Of a stretch of 5,238 nucleotides of DNA, positions 1 through 5,238 are shown one piece after another (the first letter of the stretch is position 1; every line of letters starts with the position of its first letter). The stretch covers positions 1 through 5,238 of the forward strand of contig JAJYSF010000102.1 of assembly GCA_021793715.1 (NCBI GenBank), written 5' to 3'. The DNA is from Actinomycetes bacterium (GTDB taxonomy: Bacteria; Actinomycetota; Actinomycetes; Actinomycetales; Microbacteriaceae). The notes below the pieces were generated by a model. That model saw only the letters and a program-made list of their open reading frames with translations, did no database searches and was not told where the DNA came from. The position numbers were made by a program, and so were the translations under genes.

Positions 1-1002
1 CAGGTACTTCTTGCGATAGCCGCCGCGGAGCATCTCGTCCGAGAACACCGCGTCCAGCGGGGTCCCCGTCGCGCGCACCGGGATCTGCGCGTCGTACACG
101 CGGTCGACGAACGCGACGAATCGCAGTGCCTGCGACTGGTCGGTCAGCTGGCGCACGTCGCGCAGCCCGACCGCCGCAACGCCGTCGACGAGGCGGATGT
201 ACCGCGAAGGGTGCACGTCGGCGAGGTGGTCGACGAGCTCGTCGAAGCCGTCGTCCGAGATCGGCGCCCCCACTGAGCCGAGCGCGTTCTCGTACGCGTC
301 CTCCTCGAGCACGAGCGCGCCGCCGTCGAGCGACCGCTGCCGGAAGTCGACGCCGTCGATCCGGATCGTCTCGAAGCTCGCCGACATCGACTGGATCTCG
401 CGCAGGAAGTCCTGGGCCGCGAAGCGCCCCTCGCCGAGTGCGTTCGGGGGCGTGTTGCTCGTTGCCGCGAGGCGCGTGCCCGTCTTGACGAGTTCGCCGA
501 GGAGGCGCGTCATCACCATCGTGTCGCCCGGATCATCAAGCTCGAACTCGTCAATGCAGAGCAGCGCGGATCCCGTGAGCAGCTGGACGGTGTTCTGATA
601 GCCGAGCGCGCCGACGAGAGACGTGAACTCGATGAAGGACCCGAAGTACTTCCGCTGCGCGGGCATCGCATGATAGATGGCCGCGAGCAGGTGGGTCTTG
701 CCGACGCCGAAGCCGCCGTCCAGGTATACGCCGGGCTTCATCTCCGGCTGTGCCGAGCGCTTACGGCGGCCGAAGGAGAACAGGCCGCCTCGTGAGACGG
801 GCGGCGTGCCCCCCGTCGCGAACCGTCGAAGGTGCTCCTTCGCCTCCTGCTGCGATGGATAGGCCTCGTCGGCTCGGTAGGTCTCGAACGTCGCCGACCC
901 GAACTGCGGAGGCGGCACCAGGCTCGCCAGCATCTCGTCGCCGGTGAGGCGCGGGTGGCGGTCGCTGAGCCGGACGATCGTGGCCGTGTCGAGGGAAGTC
1001 AT
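1..1002 (-). CDS. zapE: Cell division protein ZapE / AFG1-like P-loop ATPase, C-terminus cut off by window edge
   Basis: The reading frame runs from ATG at 1002 to the left edge without a stop, giving 334 residues. It is a P-loop AAA-type ATPase of the ZapE/AFG1 family. Walker A (GGFGVGKT) is at residues 96-103, Walker B (LLCIDEFE) at 147-154, and a sensor-1-like segment (AATSNTPP) at 179-186. The ...LRGGYRKKYL end matches the family's conserved C-terminus, so I estimate only about 10 residues are missing. In E. coli, ZapE associates with the FtsZ ring and the mitochondrial homologue AFG1/LACE1 acts in membrane protein quality control; the actinobacterial role is inferred by homology. ATG 1002 lies 6 bases after the hydrolase stop. 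A GAGAGG (plus positions 1005-1010) overlaps that stop only 2 bases from the ATG, so translation is probably coupled to the hydrolase. There is no signal peptide or membrane segment, so it should be cytoplasmic or peripheral to the membrane. Confidence 0.93.
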   Translation of the reverse strand, partial: MTSLDTATIVRLSDRHPRLTGDEMLASLVPPPQFGSATFETYRADEAYPSQQEAKEHLRRFATGGTPPVSRGGLFSFGRRKRSAQPEMKPGVYLDGGFGVGKTHLLAAIYHAMPAQRKYFGSFIEFTSLVGALGYQNTVQLLTGSALLCIDEFELDDPGDTMVMTRLLGELVKTGTRLAATSNTPPNALGEGRFAAQDFLREIQSMSASFETIRIDGVDFRQRSLDGGALVLEEDAYENALGSVGAPISDDGFDELVDHLADVHPSRYIRLVDGVAAVGLRDVRQLTDQSQALRFVAFVDRVYDAQIPVRATGTPLDAVFSDEMLRGGYRKKYL

Positions 1003-1008
1003 CGCCTC

Positions 1009-2211
1009 TCAGACTACTTGGCCGAGACCGCGCTCCCTGAGCCAGCCCTGCAGGTAGTCGCGCCACCTCTGCTCGTCGTAGTTCCAGAGTTTCGTGTGGC
1101 GAGCCTCAGTGTAGGTGATCAGCGTGACGAGATCCGGGCGTGCGTCTGCGAGGCCGTGCGACGCCCCCGACGGAACGAAGCCGTCGTCGTCGCTGTGCAG
1201 GACCAGCATCGGATGCATCAGCTCGTCGGCACGCCGCACGATGTCAAGATCGTTGAGCGAGATCCCCTCGCCTGCCCGAACGACGCGCGACCACGAGGGC
1301 ATGCTCAGCTGTCGCAGGGCGATCTGCGTGACGGGAGGTGGAACGCGCAGCCCTCGCGCATGGAAATCGAGCACGCTGCGCCAGTCGACGACGGGCGAAT
1401 CGAGGATCACGCTGTCGATGCGGTCGGCGTAAGCGGTGCGCAACACGGTCTGCAGCACGATCGCCCCGCCCATCGACCACCCCATCAGCACGATGCGCCG
1501 CGCGCCGCGATCGATCGCGAAGGCAATCGCCGCCTCGACATCGGCCCACTCGGTCGCGCCGAGGCCATAGCGGCCCGACATCGACCGCGGGGCATCCCCG
1601 TCGTTGCGGTACGACACCGCGAGGGTCGTCACGCCGGCGTCACGGAAGACGGGCACCGCGCGCAGCACCTCGGAACGCGTGGTTCCGCGACCGTGCACGG
1701 CGATGACCCACGTCGATCGCTCGCCGCCCTCCTTGGCGGGGAACAACCACGCAGGGCACCAGCCGACGGGCGTCCGAATGCTGACCGCGTCATACGGGAT
1801 GTGCAGCTCGGACGGGTGGGAGAAGTACCAGCCGCTGAACGTGGCCGCGCGCCCGATGCGCGTGCCGGCCCCCACGTGCGAGAGCAGCTTGCGGGTGACG
1901 GTCGTCTCCGTCGACGTCAGCACGGATCCGAGCTTCAAATACCCGCGCGATCCGTTGATGAACAGCCCGTAGCGGCCCGGCAGCACCGTGTCCGCCGTGC
2001 GCGACAACGTGATGGTCTGTGCGGCGCGATCGATCGCGACGATCTCCGTGTCCGCGATCCGCCTCGTCAGGGGCGTGACGGCCTTGCGCGCGACGGCGAA
2101 CGCCGCTGCCGTGCCGCCCACGACGATCCCGGCACCGATCCCCACGGCGAGGCCCGCCAGGCCGAGGAAGCGTGCTCCCTCCCGCGCGGCGCGCCTGGGT
2201 TCTGTCACCAC
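1009..2211 (-). CDS. Membrane-anchored alpha/beta hydrolase (serine hydrolase)
   Basis: A 400-residue protein. After a short basic N-terminus (MVTEPRRAAREGAR), a hydrophobic Gly/Ala-rich segment at about residues 15-41 looks like a membrane anchor or uncleaved signal, followed by RK and RR. Residues about 50-140 form a Thr/Val-rich, probably beta-sheet module of unknown role. The alpha/beta hydrolase fold follows: oxyanion-loop HGRG at 173-176, nucleophile elbow GWSMGG with Ser246, likely acid Asp343 in HSDDDGFVP, and catalytic His372 in EARHTKLW. The triad appears intact, so an esterase, lipase or peptidase-like activity is plausible, but the substrate cannot be read from sequence. GTG 2211 is chosen because an in-frame TAG at 2223-2221 closes the frame upstream. 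A second GTG follows at once at 2208 and cannot be excluded. There is no Shine-Dalgarno sequence, fitting a leaderless mRNA. It is the first gene of a probable operon with zapE, 6 bases downstream. Confidence 0.88.
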   Translation of the reverse strand: MVTEPRRAAREGARFLGLAGLAVGIGAGIVVGGTAAAFAVARKAVTPLTRRIADTEIVAIDRAAQTITLSRTADTVLPGRYGLFINGSRGYLKLGSVLTSTETTVTRKLLSHVGAGTRIGRAATFSGWYFSHPSELHIPYDAVSIRTPVGWCPAWLFPAKEGGERSTWVIAVHGRGTTRSEVLRAVPVFRDAGVTTLAVSYRNDGDAPRSMSGRYGLGATEWADVEAAIAFAIDRGARRIVLMGWSMGGAIVLQTVLRTAYADRIDSVILDSPVVDWRSVLDFHARGLRVPPPVTQIALRQLSMPSWSRVVRAGEGISLNDLDIVRRADELMHPMLVLHSDDDGFVPSGASHGLADARPDLVTLITYTEARHTKLWNYDEQRWRDYLQGWLRERGLGQVV

Positions 2212-2217
2212 GTTCTC

Positions 2218-2223
2218 AGCCTA
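2218..2223 (-). promoter_or_regulatory. Predicted -10 element of the hydrolase-zapE leaderless promoter
   Basis: Read on the minus strand this is TAGGCT, matching the actinobacterial -10 pattern TAnnnT. Six bases (GAGAAC) separate it from the GTG at 2211, so the usual start site 7 bases beyond the hexamer falls on the first base of the start codon, as in leaderless genes. No Shine-Dalgarno sequence precedes the GTG. A -35 is not clear; TTGTCA (plus 2239-2244) is a loose candidate with a short 15-base spacer. It shares its TA (2222-2223) with the opposite promoter. Confidence 0.6.
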
Positions 2224-2227
2224 GTCT
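2222..2227 (+). promoter_or_regulatory. Predicted -10 element of the DUF3000-rnd leaderless promoter
   Basis: TAGTCT matches TAnnnT and is separated by six bases (GACCGC) from the GTG at 2234, placing the predicted transcript start on the G of the start codon. No ribosome binding site is visible upstream. Its first three bases are an in-frame TAG, so translation of DUF3000 cannot start farther upstream. No good -35 hexamer is present; the 17-base-spacer position reads GTTCTG. It overlaps the minus-strand -10 by two bases. Confidence 0.6.
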
Positions 2228-2233
2228 GACCGC

Positions 2234-2806
2234 GTGAGTGACAAGGGCCGTTCCCCCGCCGTCTTCGACGCCGCGGCAGCCGGGCTACGTGAAGCGCGGT
2301 TCCGCGACGACCTCACCGTCACCGAGATCCCCGCCCCCGGCGGCCTCGCGCCGCACGCGATCGCGTTCTCCGCCGACGTGCGTCCCGACGCCCACGGCGA
2401 GTCGGCGCATGGCACCGGACGCTTCGTCCTGCTGCACGACGCGGACGAACCCGACGCCTGGCAGGGCGCGTGGCGCATCGTCTCGTTCGCCGGTGCGCCG
2501 CTCGAGCCGGAGATCGGCACAGATCCGTTGCTCGCCGACGTCGCCTGGTCGTGGCTGACCGACGCACTGGCGGATCGCGGCGCCGAGTACCGCGCCGCAT
2601 CCGGCACGGCGACCAAGATGCTCTCCCGGGGATTCGGATCGCTCGCCCCGCAGGGCGACGGTGCACAGATCGAGCTGCGTGCGTCATGGTCGCCGGCTGC
2701 GCCGACGCCGTCGCACATCGAGGCCTGGGCGGAGCTCGTGTGCATGCTCGCCGGGCTCCCGCCGGGGTCGGAGGACATCGCTGTGCTGCGGCCCGGCGCC
2801 CGCTGA
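2234..2806 (+). CDS. DUF3000 family protein
   Basis: A 190-residue acidic, soluble protein with no signal peptide or membrane segment. I recognise it as the actinobacterial DUF3000 family, whose function is unknown. Family-like blocks are TGRFVLLHDADEPDAWQGAW at 61-80, RIVSFAGAPLEPEIG at 81-95, DPLLADVAWSWL at 97-108, GTATKMLSRGFGSL at 124-137, and a C-terminal HIEAWAELVCMLAGLPPG at 161-178. The start is the GTG at 2234, bounded upstream by an in-frame TAG at 2222. With no Shine-Dalgarno sequence and a -10 hexamer six bases away, the mRNA is probably leaderless. The gene is followed after only 2 bases by the RNase D gene, so the two are almost certainly co-transcribed and probably translationally coupled. 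I infer, but cannot show, a role connected with RNA metabolism from this pairing. It has no recognisable catalytic motif. Confidence 0.87.
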   Translation: MSDKGRSPAVFDAAAAGLREARFRDDLTVTEIPAPGGLAPHAIAFSADVRPDAHGESAHGTGRFVLLHDADEPDAWQGAWRIVSFAGAPLEPEIGTDPLLADVAWSWLTDALADRGAEYRAASGTATKMLSRGFGSLAPQGDGAQIELRASWSPAAPTPSHIEAWAELVCMLAGLPPGSEDIAVLRPGAR

Positions 2807-2808
2807 CC

Positions 2809-4053
2809 GTGACGGCACGAGAAGCCCACACAGACCCGATCTCCGAGAGGACCCCCGCCATCCGATACCGCGTCACGGACACCCACGAAGGATTCGCGGC
2901 GGCCTGTCGCGCGCTCGCAGACGCCTCGGGTCCGGTCGCGGTCGATGTCGAGCGGGCATCGGGCTTCCGCTACTCCGCCCGCGCCTACCTCGTACAGGTG
3001 TACCGGCGTGGTACGGGGGTCTTCCTCTTCGATCCGCCCGCGATCGGAGACGTCTCGGCGCTGCAGGACGCGATCGGCCACGAGGAGTGGGTCTTCCACG
3101 CCGCGAGCCAGGATCTCCCCTCGCTCGCCGAGCTCGGCCTCATTCCGCCACGCATCTTCGATACCGAGCTGTCCGCGCGCCTGCTCGGCTGGCCCGGCGT
3201 CGGTCTCGCCGCTGTTGTCGAGCGCACGCTCGGCATCGAGCTCAAGAAGGAACACTCCGCCGCCGACTGGTCGACGCGTCCGCTGCCCGACACCTGGCTC
3301 GAGTACGCGGCACTCGATGTCGAGCACCTCCTCGAGGTTCGAGACGCAATCGCCGCCGAACTCGACGAGACGGGCAAGCGAGAGTGGGCCGACGAGGAAT
3401 TCGCCGACGTGCTCACCCGGAAGCCGAAACCCGCCCCGGCGGAGCCGTGGCGACGGCTCACGGGACTCCACAAGATCCGCGGACGGCGCGGCCTCGCGAT
3501 CGCGAGATCGTTATGGAGCGCGCGTGACGCGCTCGCGCGCGAAACCGACACCGCCCCGGGCCGCCTCGTTCCGGACCGTTCCCTCGTCGCGGCCGTGCTC
3601 GCAGATCCGCAGTCGAAGAGCGATCTCGCGGCGACGAAGGCGTTCACCGGGCGAGCAAGCCGCACGGAACTGGATCGCTGGTGGGCCGCGATCGTCGCGG
3701 GTCGCACGGCGTCAGAGCTCCCCCCGGAGCGCGTACGGAGCGACTCGATCCCTCCCCCGCGCTCGTGGGCGGGACGGCGCCCCGAGGCCGACCGTCGTCT
3801 CAAAGCCGCCAAGCCCGCCGTCGAGGCCCACGCGGAGTTCCTCTCGATCCCGACAGAGAATCTGCTCACGCCCGAGCATCTCCGTCGCGTCAGCTGGGAG
3901 CCGCCGTCGCCGGTCACGGAGGAGACGATCGCCGAAGCGCTCGCCTCCCACGGCGCACGCGACTGGCAGGTCCGCCAGACGGCCGCGATCATCGCGGGAG
4001 CGTTTGTGCAGGCGGCGCAATCTGCGGACGCCGAGTCCGACGCCGCTTCGTAG
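2809..4053 (+). CDS. rnd: Ribonuclease D-type 3'-5' exoribonuclease with HRDC domain
   Basis: A 414-residue DEDDy-family exonuclease, expected to trim the 3' ends of tRNA and other stable RNA precursors using two metal ions in the cytoplasm. Exo I is VAVDVERASG with Asp46 and Glu48. Exo II is FHAASQDLPSL with Asp102. Exo III is EYAALDVEHL with Tyr166 and Asp170. All catalytic acids and the Tyr are present. An HRDC domain, a helical nucleic-acid-binding module, follows at about 212-295 (WRRLTGLHKIRGRRGLAIAR...). The remaining roughly 120 residues form a C-terminal region ending in an acidic Ala-rich tail. The length is about normal for the family. The GTG at 2809 is the only sensible start before exo I. 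It sits 2 bases after the DUF3000 stop with no clear Shine-Dalgarno sequence, so reinitiation by terminating ribosomes is likely. The E. coli-like substrate range is assumed from the family. Confidence 0.93.
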   Translation: MTAREAHTDPISERTPAIRYRVTDTHEGFAAACRALADASGPVAVDVERASGFRYSARAYLVQVYRRGTGVFLFDPPAIGDVSALQDAIGHEEWVFHAASQDLPSLAELGLIPPRIFDTELSARLLGWPGVGLAAVVERTLGIELKKEHSAADWSTRPLPDTWLEYAALDVEHLLEVRDAIAAELDETGKREWADEEFADVLTRKPKPAPAEPWRRLTGLHKIRGRRGLAIARSLWSARDALARETDTAPGRLVPDRSLVAAVLADPQSKSDLAATKAFTGRASRTELDRWWAAIVAGRTASELPPERVRSDSIPPPRSWAGRRPEADRRLKAAKPAVEAHAEFLSIPTENLLTPEHLRRVSWEPPSPVTEETIAEALASHGARDWQVRQTAAIIAGAFVQAAQSADAESDAAS

Positions 4054-4074
4054 GATCGCCCCAACCGAATCACC

Positions 4075-4102
4075 CCAGCGGTGTACACACCCCATAGGCT
4101 GG
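4075..4102 (+). other. Possible bulged hairpin between rnd and the thiolase gene
   Basis: CCAGC (4075-4079) can pair with GCTGG (4098-4102), and inside it GGTG (4080-4083) pairs with CACC (4088-4091) around a TACA loop. This leaves a 6-base bulge on the 3' side. There is no T-run afterwards, so it does not look like a classical intrinsic terminator. The 8-base palindrome GTGTACAC (4081-4088) lies inside and could instead be a regulator half-site. It may be chance in GC-rich DNA. Confidence 0.25.
4095..4100 (+). promoter_or_regulatory. Candidate -10 element for the thiolase gene
   Basis: TAGGCT fits TAnnnT and is the same hexamer proposed for the hydrolase promoter. It would start transcription near 4107 and give a leader of about 24 bases containing the AGGAGG ribosome binding site. 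No clear -35 is visible. The 77-base gap and absence of a terminator also allow read-through from rnd, so an independent promoter is only a suggestion. Confidence 0.35.
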
Positions 4103-4120
4103 CCGCGAACCCCCAATCTC

Positions 4121-4126
4121 AGGAGG
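4121..4126 (+). promoter_or_regulatory. Strong Shine-Dalgarno sequence of the thiolase gene
   Basis: A perfect AGGAGG lies 4 bases before the GTG at 4131 and decides that start. It contrasts with the hydrolase, DUF3000 and rnd starts, which lack a recognisable site, and points to efficient independent translation of the thiolase. Confidence 0.85.
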
Positions 4127-4130
4127 CATA

Positions 4131-5238
4131 GTGGCCCAGCTGACGGATGTGCATTTCGTCGACGGCGTACGGACCCCCTTCGGTCGCGCCAGCGACAAGG
4201 GCATGTACGCGAACACCCGCGCGGACGACCTCATCGTCAAGGCGCTGATCGGCCTGATGGAGCGCAACGGCGACGTCCCGGCCGATCGGATCGACGATGT
4301 CGCGATCGCTGCGACCTCGCAGACGGGTGACCAGGGACTCACCCTCGGGCGCACCGCGGCGATTCTCGCGGGACTGCCCCAGACCGTTCCGGGACTCGCG
4401 ATCGAGCGCATGTGCGCGGGCGCGATGACGGCCGTGACGACGATGGGAGCCTCGGTCGGCGTCGGCATGTATGACCTCGCCATCGCGGGCGGCGTCGAGC
4501 ACATGGGACGCCACCCGATCGGATCCAACGTCGACCCGAACCCGCGCTTCGTCGCGGAGCGGCTCGTCGACCCGGAGGCGCTCAACATGGGGGTCACCGC
4601 GGAACGGCTTCACGACCGCTTCCCGCATCTGACGAAGGAGCGCGCCGACCGGTTCGGCATGCTCAGCCAGCAGAAGGTGCAGGCCGCGTATGAGGCCGGG
4701 CACGTCCAGCCGGACCTCGTACCCGTCGCGATCGCCGGCGCGGACGGCGCCTACGGCCTCGCGACCGAGGATGAGGGCCGCCGCCCCGAAACGACCATGG
4801 CGGATCTCGCCGGTCTCAAGACCCCCTTCCGCCCCCACGGTCGGGTGACGGCCGGCACGTCCTCGCCGCTGACCGACGGGGCGACGGTGAGCATGCTCGC
4901 TGGCGCAGACGCGGTGAAGGAGTTCGGCCTCGAGCCGAAGATGCGAATGGTCTCGTTCGCGTACAGCGGCGTCCAGCCGGAGGTCATGGGCATCGGCCCG
5001 ATCCCCTCGACCGAGAAGGCGCTGGCGAAGGCCGGGCTGTCGATCGACGACATCGGCCTCTTCGAGCTCAACGAGGCATTCGCCGTGCAGGTGCTGAGCT
5101 TCCTCGACCACTTCGGCATCGAGGACGACGACCCGCGCGTGAACCCGTGGGGCGGCGCCATCGCCGTCGGCCACCCCCTCGCGGCGAGCGGCGTCCGCCT
5201 GATGATCCAGCTCGCGGCGCAGTTCGCAGCTCGTCCTG
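4131..5238 (+). CDS. fadA: Thiolase (acetyl-CoA C-acyltransferase / acetyltransferase), 3' end outside window
   Basis: The frame is open from GTG 4131 to the right edge, giving 369 residues; thiolases are usually about 390-410 long, so roughly 30 residues are missing. The nucleophilic Cys95 lies in IERMCAGAM, the NEAF motif is at 314-317, and the catalytic His348 is in GGAIAVGHPL. The second catalytic Cys (CxG motif) would lie beyond the edge. The N-terminal VDGVRTPFGR block is also typical. The enzyme cleaves 3-ketoacyl-CoA to acetyl-CoA plus a shortened acyl-CoA in beta-oxidation, or condenses acetyl-CoA in the reverse direction. In related actinobacteria I recall a fadB-type 3-hydroxyacyl-CoA dehydrogenase fusion following directly, which favours the FadA role, but that gene is not in view. 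Degradative and biosynthetic thiolases cannot be separated safely from this sequence alone, so the symbol is provisional. Confidence 0.9.
   Translation, partial: MAQLTDVHFVDGVRTPFGRASDKGMYANTRADDLIVKALIGLMERNGDVPADRIDDVAIAATSQTGDQGLTLGRTAAILAGLPQTVPGLAIERMCAGAMTAVTTMGASVGVGMYDLAIAGGVEHMGRHPIGSNVDPNPRFVAERLVDPEALNMGVTAERLHDRFPHLTKERADRFGMLSQQKVQAAYEAGHVQPDLVPVAIAGADGAYGLATEDEGRRPETTMADLAGLKTPFRPHGRVTAGTSSPLTDGATVSMLAGADAVKEFGLEPKMRMVSFAYSGVQPEVMGIGPIPSTEKALAKAGLSIDDIGLFELNEAFAVQVLSFLDHFGIEDDDPRVNPWGGAIAVGHPLAASGVRLMIQLAAQFAARP

Larger units (their letters stand above)
2209..2236. repeat. Imperfect dyad spanning both divergent start codons
   Basis: The two 15-base arms, read outward from the shared central TA at 2222-2223, are TAGGCTGAGAACGTG (minus) and TAGTCTGACCGCGTG (plus), identical at 11 of 15 positions. 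The core TCAGCCTAGTCTGA (2216-2229) matches its own reverse complement at 12 of 14 positions. The symmetry covers the -10 hexamers and the start codons. It is most simply explained by two mirror-image promoters, though a repressor operator could also lie here. Confidence 0.6.

Noticed and set aside
126..598. Two overlapping plus-strand open frames opposite zapE
   Set aside because: The products are Arg- or Ser-rich shadows. The minus strand encodes the ZapE core across the same region.
832..2229. 465-codon open frame on the plus strand opposite the hydrolase and the start of zapE
   Set aside because: The product is Arg/His/Ala-rich with no domain and lies opposite a protein with a clear catalytic triad. 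Long antisense frames are expected in GC-rich DNA with strong third-position bias.
2470..2808. An upstream ATG extension of the RNase D frame into DUF3000
   Set aside because: The extra residues are Arg-rich out-of-frame readings of DUF3000. The GTG at 2809 gives a normal family length and sits directly after the DUF3000 stop.
2221..3471. 416-codon open frame on the minus strand opposite DUF3000 and rnd
   Set aside because: It is low-complexity Ser/Gly/Arg-rich and fully antisense to two well-supported genes. Its presence follows from their codon use.
4054..4130. Intrinsic terminator after rnd
   Set aside because: The only stem here is bulged and lacks a following T-run, so termination cannot be supported.
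4119..5174. 351-codon open frame on the minus strand opposite the thiolase
   Set aside because: The thiolase frame carries all expected motifs. The antisense product is His/Arg/Asp-rich with no recognisable fold.
1..5238. CRISPR array, transposon, attachment site, tRNA, riboswitch or toxin-antitoxin pair
   Set aside because: Coding sequence fills almost the whole window. I saw no spaced direct repeats, terminal inverted repeats, tRNA-like cloverleaf or small paired genes.

Overview
The window looks like ordinary core chromosome from a high-GC actinobacterium, most likely a Microbacteriaceae/Microbacterium-type organism. The base composition is very GC-rich, most genes start with GTG, intergenic spaces are tiny, and the gene order DUF3000 - ribonuclease D - thiolase is one I know from actinobacteria. 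The taxonomic call is inference from memory of gene content, not a database result. I see no mobile element, CRISPR array, tRNA or rRNA, and no obvious horizontally acquired gene.

Layout. Minus strand, read right to left: a membrane-anchored alpha/beta hydrolase (2211 to 1009), followed after 6 bases by a ZapE/AFG1-type P-loop ATPase (1002 to 1) whose last residues run off the left edge. These two look like one transcription unit. Plus strand: a DUF3000 protein (2234-2806), then after 2 bases an RNase D-type 3'-5' exoribonuclease with an HRDC domain (2809-4053). After a 77-base gap with a strong Shine-Dalgarno sequence comes a thiolase (4131 to the right edge, incomplete), probably the fadA-like member of a fatty-acid beta-oxidation pair.

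The most interesting element is the 22-base space between the divergent hydrolase and DUF3000 starts (2212-2233). It holds two back-to-back actinobacterial -10 hexamers of the form TAnnnT, one per strand. They share a central self-complementary TA and form a near-symmetric dyad. Each lies exactly 6 bases from a GTG start codon, neither start has a Shine-Dalgarno sequence, and each reading frame is closed upstream by a TAG lying inside its own -10. The simplest reading is a compact bidirectional promoter producing two leaderless mRNAs, one for hydrolase-zapE and one for DUF3000-rnd.

How the genes work together: the ATPase, the RNase and the thiolase belong to different core processes (cell division or membrane quality control, RNA processing, lipid catabolism). 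The sequence shows no direct functional link beyond the shared promoter and close packing. DUF3000 and RNase D are the pair most likely to be translationally coupled. I did not find a convincing new multi-gene system here.
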